This document shows, in pieces, positions 7,266 through 16,511 of a stretch of DNA of 64,000 nucleotides. Within the stretch, counting starts at the first letter, position 1, and every line of letters starts with the position of its first letter. Origin of the DNA: Cronobacter sakazakii (GTDB taxonomy: Bacteria; Pseudomonadota; Gammaproteobacteria; Enterobacterales; Enterobacteriaceae); NCBI RefSeq assembly GCF_000982825.1, contig NZ_CP011047.1, positions 4,278,001-4,342,000 of the forward strand. Reading direction: 5' to 3'. The translations under genes were made by a program, and so were the position numbers. The notes below the pieces were generated by a model. It made no database searches, had not been told where the DNA came from, and worked only from the letters and a program-made list of their open reading frames with translations.

Positions 7266-9620
7266 CTATTTTGCAGTGGCGACCTGCATGCCGTACGGCG
7301 CGTTTTGCAGCGCCAGCGTCAGCACTTCTTCGATGCGCTTAACCGGGTGGATATCCAGATCGGCAATCACGTTCTCCGGAATCTCTTCCAGGTCGCGTTT
7401 GTTTTCATCCGGGATCAGCACGGTTTTAATGCCGCCACGGTGCGCCGCCAGCAGTTTCTCTTTCAGGCCGCCAATCGGCAGCACCTGACCACGCAGCGTG
7501 ATTTCACCGGTCATCGCCACATCGGCGCGCACCGGGTTGCCGGTCAGGCAGGAGACCAGCGCGGTGCACATCGCGATACCGGCGCTCGGGCCATCTTTCG
7601 GCGTGGCACCTTCCGGCACGTGAACGTGAATATCACGTTTTTCGTAGAAGTCGCTGTTGATGCCAAGCTTCTCAGCGCGCGCGCGAACGACCGTTAACGC
7701 CGCCTGGATAGATTCCTGCATCACTTCACCCAGTGAACCGGTGTAAGTCAGTTTGCCTTTGCCCGGCACGCACGCGGTTTCGATGGTCAGCAGATCGCCG
7801 CCCACTTCCGTCCACGCAAGCCCCGTCACCTGCCCTACGCGGTTTTCGCTGTCGGCGCGGCCATAGTCGAAGCGCTGCACACCCAGGAAATCTTTCAGGT
7901 TTTCACCGGTGATTTCGATGCGTTTGAGCGATTTATCCAGCAGCAGCTGTTTTACCGCTTTACGGCACAGTTTAGAGATTTCACGCTCAAGGCTACGCAC
8001 GCCCGCTTCGCGAGTGTAGTAACGGATGATGCCGATAATAGCGCTGTCATCGACGTTAATCTCATTCTCTTTCAGCGCGTTACGCTCGATCTGCTTCGGC
8101 AGCAGGTGACGCTTCGCGATGTTGAGTTTTTCATCTTCGGTGTAACCGGACAGACGGATCACTTCCATACGATCCAGCAGCGGCGCCGGAATGTTCATGG
8201 AGTTAGACGTCGCGACGAACATGACGTCGCTTAAGTCGTAATCCACTTCCAGGTAGTGATCGTTAAAGGCCACGTTCTGTTCCGGATCGAGCACTTCCAG
8301 CAGGGCGGAAGCCGGATCGCCACGCATGTCAGACGACATTTTGTCGATCTCATCGAGCAGGAACAGCGGGTTTTTCACGCCCACTTTGGCCATTTTCTGG
8401 ATAAGTTTACCCGGCATGGAGCCGATGTAAGTACGGCGGTGACCGCGGATTTCCGCTTCGTCACGCACGCCGCCGAGCGCCATACGGACATATTTACGAC
8501 CGGTCGCTTTAGCGATGGACTGACCGAGCGAGGTTTTACCTACCCCCGGCGGCCCGACCAGGCAGAGGATCGGCCCTTTGATTTTGTTAACACGACTCTG
8601 AACCGCGAGGTATTCCAGAATGCGGTCTTTGACGCGCTCAAGGCCGTAATGGTCGGTATCGAGGATTTCCTGGGCCTGGCGCAGATCTTTTTTGACTTTG
8701 CTGCGCGCGTTCCACGGCACCTGCACCATCCAGTCGATATAACCGCGTACTACGGTCGCTTCGGCGGACATCGGCGACATCATTTTCAGCTTCTGCAGCT
8801 CGGCTTCGGCTTTCTCTTTCGCCTCTTTCGGCATTTTGGCCGCGTCGATTTTACGCTTCAGCGCTTCGTTTTCGTCCGGCGCGTCGTCCATTTCGCCAAG
8901 CTCTTTCTGAATGGCTTTCATTTGCTCGTTCAGATAGTACTCGCGCTGGCTTTTTTCCATCTGTTTTTTGACGCGATTACGAATGCGTTTCTCAACCTGC
9001 AGCAGGTCGATTTCCGATTCCATCATCGCCATCAGGTATTCCAGACGCTCGTTGATGTCGGACATTTCCAGCACCGACTGCTTGTCGCTGAGCTTCAGCG
9101 GCATATGCGCGGCGATGGTATCCGCAAGACGCGCCGGATCGTCGATGCTGTTAAGCGACGTCAGCACTTCTGGCGGGATTTTTTTGTTCAACTTGATGTA
9201 GCCTTCGAACTGGCTAATCGCGGTGCGCACCAGCACTTCCTGCTCGCGCTCGTCAATAGCCGGCGATTCGAGGTATTCCGCTTTTGCCGCGAAATGGTCG
9301 CCGTTGTCGGAAAGCGTGGTAATACGCGCGCGCTGCAAACCTTCGACCAGCACTTTGACGGTGCCGTCCGGCAGTTTCAGCATTTGCAAAATAGACGCCA
9401 CGGTCCCGACGGTAAACAGATCGTTCACGCCCGGCTCATCCGTTGAGGCTTCTTTCTGCGCCACCAGCATGACTTTTTTGTCATTATCCATGGCGGCTTC
9501 AAGACAACGAATAGACTTTTCCCGTCCCACAAACAAAGGGATAACCATGTGCGGATAAACCACCACATCGCGCAATGGCAATACGGGGATTTCAATGCGT
9601 TCAGAACGCTCAGGATTCAT
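7266..9620 (-). CDS. lon: ATP-dependent protease Lon
   Basis: Lon is the cytosolic AAA+ serine protease that degrades misfolded proteins and regulators such as SulA and RcsA. From the ATG at 9620 the product is 784 residues, the E. coli length. Domains in order: LON N-domain beginning RIEIPVLPLRDVVVYPHMV, a coiled-coil middle region, the AAA+ module with Walker A GPPGVGKTSLGQSIA (about 356-370) and Walker B FLLDEIDKM, and a protease domain with the catalytic serine in KDGPSAGIAMC (about 679) and lysine in GLKEKLLAAHRGG (about 722). The frame extends 18 codons further upstream but without family similarity. A sigma-32-like promoter lies at 9704-9732. Confidence 0.98.
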   Translation of the reverse strand: MNPERSERIEIPVLPLRDVVVYPHMVIPLFVGREKSIRCLEAAMDNDKKVMLVAQKEASTDEPGVNDLFTVGTVASILQMLKLPDGTVKVLVEGLQRARITTLSDNGDHFAAKAEYLESPAIDEREQEVLVRTAISQFEGYIKLNKKIPPEVLTSLNSIDDPARLADTIAAHMPLKLSDKQSVLEMSDINERLEYLMAMMESEIDLLQVEKRIRNRVKKQMEKSQREYYLNEQMKAIQKELGEMDDAPDENEALKRKIDAAKMPKEAKEKAEAELQKLKMMSPMSAEATVVRGYIDWMVQVPWNARSKVKKDLRQAQEILDTDHYGLERVKDRILEYLAVQSRVNKIKGPILCLVGPPGVGKTSLGQSIAKATGRKYVRMALGGVRDEAEIRGHRRTYIGSMPGKLIQKMAKVGVKNPLFLLDEIDKMSSDMRGDPASALLEVLDPEQNVAFNDHYLEVDYDLSDVMFVATSNSMNIPAPLLDRMEVIRLSGYTEDEKLNIAKRHLLPKQIERNALKENEINVDDSAIIGIIRYYTREAGVRSLEREISKLCRKAVKQLLLDKSLKRIEITGENLKDFLGVQRFDYGRADSENRVGQVTGLAWTEVGGDLLTIETACVPGKGKLTYTGSLGEVMQESIQAALTVVRARAEKLGINSDFYEKRDIHVHVPEGATPKDGPSAGIAMCTALVSCLTGNPVRADVAMTGEITLRGQVLPIGGLKEKLLAAHRGGIKTVLIPDENKRDLEEIPENVIADLDIHPVKRIEEVLTLALQNAPYGMQVATAK

Positions 9621-9703
9621 AGAGCTCTCTCTTAGTTTAGTTTCCGCCTGGTGATGGGGCGCATGTGAACGCACTTCACGGCATCACCAATTAAGTAAAT
9701 CAG

Positions 9704-9732
9704 TATATGGGGATGTTTCCCGGACATTCAAC
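9704..9732 (-). promoter_or_regulatory. Heat-shock (sigma-32) promoter of lon
   Basis: Reading the minus strand, GTTGAA (9727-9732) and CCCCATATA (9704-9712) are 14 bases apart. This fits the sigma-32 consensus CTTGAA / CCCCATNT. It lies about 85 bp upstream of the lon start codon and agrees with the known heat-shock control of lon in E. coli. Confidence 0.75.
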
Positions 9733-9749
9733 GGCACGGAAGCAGGAAA

Positions 9750-9780
9750 AATAAATGGGGGAATATTTCCCCCATTTATT
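9750..9780 (-). terminator. Terminator after clpX
   Basis: A perfect 13-bp stem (AATAAATGGGGGA with TCCCCCATTTATT) encloses a 5-base loop. The AT-rich base of the stem and the flanking A-run at 9747-9750 give a U-tract on the minus strand. It lies just upstream of the lon promoter. Confidence 0.85.
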
Positions 9781-9806
9781 GTTAACTGATTGTCGGAACG
9801 GGCGAA

Positions 9807-11081
9807 TTATTCGCCGGATGCCTGCTGGGCTTCCGGCTTGCCGTAAATCAGCAGCGGCTCGCTCTGGCCGGCAATCACCGACTCATCGATGACCACTTTT
9901 TCCACTTCTTCCATAGACGGCAGATCGTACATGGTCTCCAGCAGCGCCGCTTCTACGATAGAGCGCAGGCCACGCGCACCGGTTTTACGGGACATCGCTT
10001 TCTTCGCGATGGCTTCCAGCGCTTCGTCGCGGAACTCAAGCTCCACGCCTTCCAGATTGAACAGCGCCTGATACTGCTTGGTCAGGGCGTTTTTCGGCTC
10101 TTTCAGGATCTGGATCAGGGCGTCTTCGCTCAGCTCGTTCAGGGTGGCCACCACCGGCAGACGACCGATGAATTCCGGGATCAGACCAAACTTGATCAGA
10201 TCTTCCGGCTCCACCTGAGAGAGCAGTTCGCCTTCGGTCGCTTTCTGCGATTTGCCTTTGACCGTCGCGCCAAAACCAATGCCGGAGCCGGTTTCTACGC
10301 GGTTCGCGATAACTTTATCGAGGCCCGCGAACGCGCCGCCGCAGATAAAGAGGATCTTGGAGGTATCCACCTGCAAGAACTCCTGCTGCGGATGCTTGCG
10401 ACCGCCCTGCGGCGGTACGGCAGCCACGGTGCCTTCGATAAGCTTCAGCAGCGCCTGCTGAACGCCTTCGCCGGAAACGTCACGCGTGATAGACGGGTTA
10501 TCGGATTTACGGGAGATTTTGTCGATCTCATCGATATACACGATGCCGCGCTGCGCTTTCTGCACGTCGTAGTCGCACTTCTGAAGCAGTTTCTGAATGA
10601 TGTTTTCCACGTCCTCGCCCACGTAACCGGCTTCGGTCAGCGTGGTGGCGTCAGCCATGGTGAACGGCACATCCAGCAGGCGCGCCAGCGTTTCGGCGAG
10701 CAGCGTTTTACCGCTACCGGTCGGGCCGATCAGCAGAATGTTACTTTTGCCAAGCTCAACGCCGTTAGACGTGTCGCCATTGCGCAGACGTTTGTAGTGG
10801 TTATAAACCGCAACCGCCAGCACCTTTTTGGCCTTTTCCTGACCGATAACGTAATCGTCAAGATGGCTACGAATTTCATGTGGCGTCGGCAGAGCGCTGC
10901 GTTCACGGTGCGGAGCCACTTCTTTAATCTCTTCGCGAATAATGTCGTTACACAGATCGACACACTCGTCGCAGATATACACGGACGGCCCGGCAATCAG
11001 CTTGCGCACTTCATGCTGGCTTTTGCCGCAAAAAGAGCAGTACAACAGTTTGCCTGAGCTGTCTTTGCGCTTATCTGTCAT
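9807..11081 (-). CDS. clpX: ClpX, ATP-dependent unfoldase of ClpXP
   Basis: ClpX is the hexameric AAA+ unfoldase that feeds substrates such as ssrA-tagged proteins to ClpP. The 424-residue product equals the E. coli length. The N-terminal zinc-binding domain shows LLYCSFCGKSQHEV and YICDECVDLC, giving four cysteines at about 15, 18, 37 and 40. Walker A is GPTGSGKTLLAETLA and Walker B IVYIDEIDKI. The ClpP-docking loop appears as GSGIGFGATV. It lies 123 bp downstream of clpP on the same strand. The clpP heat-shock promoter probably drives both. Confidence 0.98.
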   Translation of the reverse strand: MTDKRKDSSGKLLYCSFCGKSQHEVRKLIAGPSVYICDECVDLCNDIIREEIKEVAPHRERSALPTPHEIRSHLDDYVIGQEKAKKVLAVAVYNHYKRLRNGDTSNGVELGKSNILLIGPTGSGKTLLAETLARLLDVPFTMADATTLTEAGYVGEDVENIIQKLLQKCDYDVQKAQRGIVYIDEIDKISRKSDNPSITRDVSGEGVQQALLKLIEGTVAAVPPQGGRKHPQQEFLQVDTSKILFICGGAFAGLDKVIANRVETGSGIGFGATVKGKSQKATEGELLSQVEPEDLIKFGLIPEFIGRLPVVATLNELSEDALIQILKEPKNALTKQYQALFNLEGVELEFRDEALEAIAKKAMSRKTGARGLRSIVEAALLETMYDLPSMEEVEKVVIDESVIAGQSEPLLIYGKPEAQQASGE

Positions 11082-11204
11082 GAGTCAAAACCTCTTTTCT
11101 GTTCTTAGTGCCGCACGCGACAACGCCATGCCAATACCAGCGCCTGCCGCCAGGATACCGAGGACCACCTCTTAATGAGTATAGCGGCCCTCGCGTGGCG
11201 GGCG

Positions 11205-11828
11205 TCAGTTACGGTGGGTCATGATGGAGTCAACCAGACCATACTCTACTGCTTCACCTGCAGAGAGGAAACGGTCGCGCTCGGTGTCTCTCTCGATTTG
11301 TTCAAGAGGCTGGCCCGTATGTTGCGCCATCAGTTCGTTCATGCGTGCTTTCACTTTCAGGATTTCGCGGGCGTGGATTTCGATATCCGTCGCCTGCCCC
11401 TGGTAGCCGCCCAGCGGCTGGTGGATCATTACGCGCGAGTTGGGCAGGCAGAAACGTTTCCCTTTCGTGCCCGCGGTCAGCAGGAATGCGCCCATTGACG
11501 CCGCCTGGCCCATACAAATGGTGCTGACGTCCGGCTGAATAAACTGCATGGTGTCGTAGATAGACATCCCGGCGGTAATTACCCCACCCGGCGAGTTAAT
11601 GTAAAGATAGATGTCTTTCTCTGGGTTTTCCGCTTCCAGAAACAGCATCTGCGCGACAATCAGGTTGGCCATCTGGTCTTCGACCTGGCCAGTCAGAAAA
11701 ATGATACGTTCCTTGAGCAGACGGGAGAAAATATCGTAAGAACGCTCGCCGCGCGAGGTCTGTTCAACAACCATCGGCACCAGAGCCATATGGGGTGCAA
11801 ATTGATCACGTTCGTCACTGTATGACAT
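11205..11828 (-). CDS. clpP: ClpP protease subunit
   Basis: ClpP is the tetradecameric serine peptidase that pairs with ClpX or ClpA. The 207-residue precursor matches E. coli. The catalytic triad is visible as Ser111 in GQAASMGAF, His136 in MIHQPLGG and Asp185 in TERDRF. The first 14 residues (to about MALVP) form the propeptide that is removed autocatalytically. A candidate sigma-32 promoter is found at 11965-11993 on the same strand. clpX follows downstream. Confidence 0.98.
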   Translation of the reverse strand: MSYSDERDQFAPHMALVPMVVEQTSRGERSYDIFSRLLKERIIFLTGQVEDQMANLIVAQMLFLEAENPEKDIYLYINSPGGVITAGMSIYDTMQFIQPDVSTICMGQAASMGAFLLTAGTKGKRFCLPNSRVMIHQPLGGYQGQATDIEIHAREILKVKARMNELMAQHTGQPLEQIERDTERDRFLSAGEAVEYGLVDSIMTHRN

Positions 11829-11964
11829 ATCCGTCTCCTGGATAAATATTCTGAGTAACCTGCTGCACTGATTCTACTTGAGACCGTACAGGATGACTAT
11901 GCTCCTGCCGGTAAACACCTTACGGACGGATTATCAGCCAGTCGTTCACTTTTTGATGTTTCAT

Positions 11965-11993
11965 TAATGGGGATAATGATGCCCTGTTTCAAG
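11965..11993 (-). promoter_or_regulatory. Heat-shock (sigma-32) promoter of clpPX
   Basis: On the minus strand the -35 is CTTGAA (11988-11993), a perfect match to the sigma-32 consensus. It is followed after 15 bases by CCCCATTA (11965-11972). The rest of the 300-bp interval 11829-12128 holds the clpP leader and the tig terminator. Confidence 0.8.
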
Positions 11994-12071
11994 CATAACA
12001 ATCTTTTGCTGTTACGCTAACACCGAAACACGCCTGACCCGCCATTTTTGGGTAGGAAAAGTGACAAAAAA

Positions 12072-12095
12072 GCCCGTCACCCTGCGGTGACGGGC
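12072..12095 (-). terminator. Terminator after tig
   Basis: A perfect 10-bp GC-rich stem, GCCCGTCACC with GGTGACGGGC, surrounds CTGC. Six A on the plus strand at 12066-12071 form the U-tract of the minus-strand transcript. Confidence 0.9.
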
Positions 12096-12128
12096 CCCAT
12101 GTGCCTCGTCGTGAAACGATGAAAGGGC

Positions 12129-13427
12129 TTACGCCTGCTGGTTCATCAGTTCGTTGAAAGAGGTCGGTTTTTCGGTCACTTTGGCTTTCGCCAGTACCGC
12201 TTCAACCGCCTGCTCTTCCAGCGCCACGTTGCGCATGTTGTCCATCAGCTCGTTGTTCTTGCTGTAGAACTCGATTACTTCTGACGGATCTTCGTAAGCG
12301 GAAGCCATCTCTTCGATCAGCGCTTTCACGCGATCTTCGTCAGCTTTCAGCTCGTGGGTACGGATCACTTCACCCAGCAGCAGGCCAACAACGACGCGAC
12401 GTTTAGCCTGTTCTTCGAACAGTTCGCGCGGCAGTTCCAGAGCCTGTTTCTCGTTGCCACCGAAACGCTGTGCAGCCTGACGGCGCAGCACGTCGATTTC
12501 GCCGTCAATCAGCGCCGCCGGAACGTCGATGTTATTCGCGTTCACCAGACCTTCGATAGCCTGAGACTTGATGCGGTTACGCACGGCGCCTTTCAGTTCG
12601 CGCTCCATGTTTTTACGCACTTCAGCACGCAGACCAGCAACAGAACCATCTTCAACGCCGAAACGTTTGATGAACTCTTCAGTCAGTTCCGGCAGTTCGC
12701 GCTCTTCAACTTTCTTCAGATTGATGACGAATTTCGCCGCTTTACCTTTCAGGTTTTCTGCGTGGTACTCTTCCGGGAAGGTCACGTCGATGGTGAACTC
12801 TTCGCCCGCTTTGTGGCCTTTAATGCCTTCTTCAAAGCCCGGGATCATGCGGCCCTGGCCCATCGCCAGTACGAAGTCGGTCGCTTTGCCGCCTTCGAAC
12901 TCTTCGCCGTCTACAGAACCGGTGAAGTCGATGGTCACACGGTCTTCTGCATCAGCAGCGCCGTCTTTGTCTTTCCAGGTCGCCTGCTGCTTGCGCAGGG
13001 TGTCCAGCATGGTGTCTACGTCAGCGTCGGTCACTTCAACAACCGGTTTTTCCACTTCGATAGATTCCAGGCCTTTCAGCTCAACTTCCGGGTACACTTC
13101 GAACTCTACCGCGTAGGTGAAGTCTTCGCCCAGTTTGTATTCGCCCGGAACGTAGTTCGGCGCGCCAGCCGGATTGATTTTTTCTTTGATGATAGCGTCA
13201 ACGAAGTGACGGCTCATCAGATCGCCCAGCACATCCTGACGCACGGAAGCGCCATAACGCTGAGCAACAACATTCATCGGTACTTTGCCTTTGCGAAAGC
13301 CGTCGATACGCACTTTCTTTGCCACGTTGACCAGCTCGCTTTTTACAGCGTTCTCGATGCTGTCAGCAGCGATAGTAATCGTTACACGGCGCCCAAGGCC
13401 CTGAGTGGTTTCAACTGAAACTTGCAT
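12129..13427 (-). CDS. tig: Trigger factor, ribosome-bound chaperone and peptidyl-prolyl isomerase
   Basis: Trigger factor binds ribosomal protein L23 at the exit tunnel and protects nascent chains. The 432-residue product matches the E. coli length. The N-terminal ribosome-binding domain has the signature GFRKGKVPMNVV at about residues 43-54. The FKBP-type isomerase domain (about 150-240) includes DRVTIDFTGSVDGEEFEGG, and the C-terminal helical chaperone domain ends NELMNQQA. It lies between bolA and clpP as in E. coli and has its own terminator. Its promoter must lie in the 268-bp gap before the bolA terminator. Confidence 0.98.
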   Translation of the reverse strand: MQVSVETTQGLGRRVTITIAADSIENAVKSELVNVAKKVRIDGFRKGKVPMNVVAQRYGASVRQDVLGDLMSRHFVDAIIKEKINPAGAPNYVPGEYKLGEDFTYAVEFEVYPEVELKGLESIEVEKPVVEVTDADVDTMLDTLRKQQATWKDKDGAADAEDRVTIDFTGSVDGEEFEGGKATDFVLAMGQGRMIPGFEEGIKGHKAGEEFTIDVTFPEEYHAENLKGKAAKFVINLKKVEERELPELTEEFIKRFGVEDGSVAGLRAEVRKNMERELKGAVRNRIKSQAIEGLVNANNIDVPAALIDGEIDVLRRQAAQRFGGNEKQALELPRELFEEQAKRRVVVGLLLGEVIRTHELKADEDRVKALIEEMASAYEDPSEVIEFYSKNNELMDNMRNVALEEQAVEAVLAKAKVTEKPTSFNELMNQQA

Positions 13428-13696
13428 CTTGTTACCTCAAAAAATCACAGTGCTCGGTCAACTCTGGAAGCCCTATGGTATTCGCTTCGCAGAACCGGGA
13501 CGTCTTCTTTAGCAGAAACACTATCCCTGTCGCCAGAATCGTCCCGAAGACATTCCGAAAAATAAGACGCAGCATTATAGCGGCATCCCCTTGGGGAGTC
13601 GAGAAAAGCCAGCCGAGGCATTGCGGCACTTTTCACACTTCCCGGCAAAATTACGACTGAAAAATGCACATACCGTGCAAAATTCAGGCAAAACAA
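13428..13696. other. Gene-free interval between bolA terminator and tig
   Basis: The interval 13428-13777 (350 bp) contains no credible gene. Short frames here lack ribosome-binding sites and family resemblance. It is expected to hold the tig promoter and 5' leader, but I cannot assign a clear -35/-10 pair. The bolA terminator occupies 13697-13717. Confidence 0.5.
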
Positions 13697-13717
13697 AAAC
13701 GGCCACGCAGGCCGTTT
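13697..13717 (-). terminator. Terminator after bolA
   Basis: AAACGGCC and GGCCGTTT form an 8-bp stem around ACGCA. A-rich sequence before it supplies the minus-strand U-tract, and TTTCGTTTTC after it could also stop plus-strand transcription. Confidence 0.75.
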
Positions 13718-13777
13718 CGTTTTCTTACCGCTGGCGCAACATACTGGAAAAGCTCCCGACGTTGCAACTGTGATTAA

Positions 13778-14095
13778 TCAGGCCAGCGTGCCGGCTCCCC
13801 GACAGGCCGGAGAAGGCAGGACCGTATCCTGTAGCCCTTCCCACTCTTTAAGCGTGTAGGTATGCAGTGCCAGCGCATGCACCGTCGAGGCCAGCTCTTC
13901 GCTAAGGATGCCGTAGATAAGGCGGTGACGATTCAGAAAACGCTCGCCTACAAAGCGATCGCTGACCAGCACGACTTTAAAATGGCTTTCAGAGCCTGCC
14001 GGTACGTTATGACGATAGCTTTCATCCACCACATCCAGAAAGACAGGCTCAAACGCTGCTTTCAGTTTTTCTTCGATCTGCTCGCGTATCATCAT
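13778..14095 (-). CDS. bolA: BolA morphogene / stress regulator
   Basis: BolA is a small stress-induced protein that affects cell shape and partners with monothiol glutaredoxin GrxD. The 105-residue product, beginning MMIREQIEEKLKAAFEP, closely follows E. coli BolA. It has the class-II-KH-like BolA fold with the conserved SRFVGERFLNRHR-type segment (here SDRFVGERFLNRHRLIY) and the metal-ligand His in VHALALHTYT. The start at 14095 is chosen because AGGAG lies 6 bases upstream; the next codon is also ATG (14092). The longer frame to 14113 adds MVEESF, which overlaps the ribosome-binding site and is unlikely. A stationary-phase type promoter precedes it. Confidence 0.95.
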   Translation of the reverse strand: MMIREQIEEKLKAAFEPVFLDVVDESYRHNVPAGSESHFKVVLVSDRFVGERFLNRHRLIYGILSEELASTVHALALHTYTLKEWEGLQDTVLPSPACRGAGTLA

Positions 14096-14140
14096 AAAAC
14101 TCTCCTCGACCACGCTGCGATGGCAGCCATCACTTTAAAG

Positions 14141-14170
14141 GTTAGCCGCTTTTACCGTTTCCATTGTCAA
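14141..14170 (-). promoter_or_regulatory. Candidate bolA promoter with gearbox-like -10
   Basis: On the minus strand TTGACA (14165-14170) is followed 17 bases later by GGCTAA inside CGGCTAAC (14141-14148). The latter resembles the gearbox -10 CGGCAAGT reported for growth-rate-dependent bolA transcription. Placement is about 46-75 bp upstream of the start codon. The assignment is by motif only. Confidence 0.45.
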
Positions 14171-14393
14171 AAAACAACACAATTTTAACTTTTGCAGCCG
14201 CTTCGCTTTATGGCAGGCTGTGCGCCCGGTCGCGCCGTTTTACGGGAATCTGTTACGGTGCGAAGCCAGGCGACGGTCATAAAAAAGACATTGCGTTATT
14301 TTCAGTCGACTGGCCTCTTCCCCTCGCGCATGGCGATGCTATGATGGCGGGAATTTTCTTCTTTATTGCCCATGGACCGTTGAGAGCCTGAAC

Positions 14394-14972
14394 ATGTTAA
14401 AAAAAGTACTCTTCCCGCTCGTCGCCCTTTTTATGCTGGCCGGATGTGCCACACCGCCGACGACGATTGAAGTCTCCCCGAAAATCACCCTGCCGCAGCA
14501 GGACCCGAGCCTGATGGGCGTGACCGTCAGCATCAACGGCGCTGACCAGCGTCAGGATCAGGCGCTCGCGAAAGTCACCCGCGACAACCAGCTGGTAACG
14601 CTGACCGCCTCTCGCGATCTGCGTTTCCTGCTCCAGGAAGTGCTGGAAAAACAGATGACCTCCCGCGGTTATATGATTGGCCCAAGCGGCGCGGTGGATC
14701 TGCAAATCATCGTTAACCAGCTCTATGCTGACGTCTCGCAGGGTAACGTGCGCTACAACATCGCCACCAAAGCGGATATCTCTATCATCGCCACCGCGAA
14801 GACCGGCAATAAGATGACCAAAAACTACCGCGCCAGCTATTCTGTTGAAGGCGCTTTCCAGGCGAGCAACAAAAACATCGCCGACGCCGTTAACTCCGTG
14901 CTGAGCGACACCATCGCCGATATGGCGCAGGACACCAGCATTCACGAGTTCATCAAACAGAACGCGCGTTAA
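14394..14972 (+). CDS. yajG: YajG lipoprotein
   Basis: A 192-residue outer-membrane-type lipoprotein. The signal peptide MLKKVLFPLVALFMLAGCA has a lipobox LAGC with Cys18 as the lipidation site. The next residue is Ala rather than Asp, so Lol sorting to the outer membrane is expected. The remainder matches the YajG family, of unknown function, encoded upstream of ampG throughout enterobacteria. Gene start is divergent from bolA, with 298 bp between them holding both promoters. A strong terminator follows its stop codon. Confidence 0.93.
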   Translation: MLKKVLFPLVALFMLAGCATPPTTIEVSPKITLPQQDPSLMGVTVSINGADQRQDQALAKVTRDNQLVTLTASRDLRFLLQEVLEKQMTSRGYMIGPSGAVDLQIIVNQLYADVSQGNVRYNIATKADISIIATAKTGNKMTKNYRASYSVEGAFQASNKNIADAVNSVLSDTIADMAQDTSIHEFIKQNAR

Positions 14973-14989
14973 TCATCCTTGTTGTTAAA

Positions 14990-15007
14990 GGCCCGGTTCG
15001 CCGGGCC
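14990..15007 (+). terminator. Terminator after yajG
   Basis: GGCCCGG and CCGGGCC form a 7-bp stem with a TTCG loop, followed by GC and a run of eight T. It sits between yajG and ampG, only about 20 bp before the ampG start, so ampG must be reached by read-through or an internal promoter. Confidence 0.9.
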
Positions 15008-15026
15008 GCTTTTTTTACGGCCGCCC

Positions 15027-16511
15027 ATGCACAGTTCTTACTTACGTCTTTTCCAGCAGCCGAAATCCGCCATTTTACTGATCCTCGGCTTCGCTTCTGG
15101 ACTCCCGCTGGCGCTCACCTCCGGCACGCTCCAGGCCTGGATGACGGTCGAGAATATCGATCTCAAAACCATCGGCTTTTTCTCCCTCGTTGGTCAGGCT
15201 TACGTCTTTAAATTTCTCTGGTCGCCGGTGATGGACCGCTATACGCCGCCGTTTCTCGGCAGACGCCGCGGCTGGCTGTTTATCACACAGCTGTTATTAC
15301 TGGTCGCCATCGCCGCGATGGGCTTTTTAGAGCCCTCAACGCACCTGCGCTGGATGGCGGCGCTGGCGGTGCTGATTGCGTTCTGCTCGGCATCGCAGGA
15401 TATCGTGTTTGATGCCTGGAAAACGGACGTGCTGCCCGCAGACGAACGCGGAACGGGTGCTGCGATTAGCGTGCTGGGCTACCGGCTGGCGATGCTGGTG
15501 TCTGGCGGGCTTGCGCTCTGGATAGCGGACCGCTGGCTTGGCTGGCAGGCCACCTACTGGCTGATGGCTGCGCTGCTGATCCCCTGCATTATCGCCACCT
15601 GGCTTGCGCCCGAACCGGACGACGCGATCCCCGCGCCGCGCACGCTGGAGCAGGCGGTGGTCGCGCCGCTGCGCGATTTCTTCGGGCGCAACAACGCCTG
15701 GCTTATCCTGCTGCTGATTGTGCTCTATAAGCTTGGCGACGCGTTTGCCATGAGCCTCACCACCACCTTTTTAATTCGCGGCGTCGGCTTTGACGCCGGT
15801 CAGGTGGGGATGGTGAACAAGACGCTGGGGCTGCTCGCCACTATCATTGGCGCGCTTTTCGGCGGTGCGCTGATGCAGCGGCTCTCACTGTTTCGCGCGT
15901 TGATGATTTTCGGGATTTTGCAGGCGGTTTCAAACGCGGGTTACTGGCTGCTGTCGGTGACAGATAAACATCTGCTGAGCATGGCCGGTGCGGTCTTTTT
16001 TGAAAACCTGTGCGGCGGCATGGGCACCGCGGCGTTCGTCGCGCTGCTGATGACGCTCTGTAATAAGTCGTTCTCCGCCACACAGTTCGCCCTGCTCTCT
16101 GCGCTCTCGGCCGTGGGCCGCGTCTATGTCGGCCCGGTCGCGGGCTGGTTTGTGGAAGCCTACGGCTGGCCGGCGTTTTATCTTTTCTCGGTCGCGGCGG
16201 CCGTGCCGGGCCTTCTGCTTTTACAGTTGTGCAAGGGAACGCTGGAATATATGGGCGATACTGGCAAGTTCCTGCGGCGTCAGGCCTACCCGGCTGGCTA
16301 CCGGTTTGCGCTGCGTCTGCTGCTGCTCGGCTGCGTGCTGGCAGGCGTCTGGCTGCTGATTATCATCAGTAACGCGCTCGGTCTGAGCGCGTTGACCTTC
16401 GGCGTCACGCTGCTTGAAGCGGGCATCGTGCTGGCGCTTGCCGGTATCGTGCTCGGCTGCCTGCTGGATTATCTGGCGCTGCGCAACAGTTCCGCGCGTT
16501 CAGAGCCCTAA
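15027..16511 (+). CDS. ampG: Muropeptide permease AmpG
   Basis: AmpG imports GlcNAc-anhydroMurNAc peptides from the periplasm for cell-wall recycling and so controls AmpC induction signals. The product from the ATG at 15027 is 494 residues (E. coli 491), beginning MHSSYLRLFQQPKSAILLIL. It is a major-facilitator protein of about 14 hydrophobic segments. The family segments GFASGLPLALTSGTLQAWM (about 20-38) and FCSASQDIVFDAWKTDVLP are clear. The frame could extend upstream to 14979, but that part overlaps the yajG terminator. The last 12 bp overlap the convergent J-protein gene. Confidence 0.96.
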   Translation: MHSSYLRLFQQPKSAILLILGFASGLPLALTSGTLQAWMTVENIDLKTIGFFSLVGQAYVFKFLWSPVMDRYTPPFLGRRRGWLFITQLLLLVAIAAMGFLEPSTHLRWMAALAVLIAFCSASQDIVFDAWKTDVLPADERGTGAAISVLGYRLAMLVSGGLALWIADRWLGWQATYWLMAALLIPCIIATWLAPEPDDAIPAPRTLEQAVVAPLRDFFGRNNAWLILLLIVLYKLGDAFAMSLTTTFLIRGVGFDAGQVGMVNKTLGLLATIIGALFGGALMQRLSLFRALMIFGILQAVSNAGYWLLSVTDKHLLSMAGAVFFENLCGGMGTAAFVALLMTLCNKSFSATQFALLSALSAVGRVYVGPVAGWFVEAYGWPAFYLFSVAAAVPGLLLLQLCKGTLEYMGDTGKFLRRQAYPAGYRFALRLLLLGCVLAGVWLLIIISNALGLSALTFGVTLLEAGIVLALAGIVLGCLLDYLALRNSSARSEP

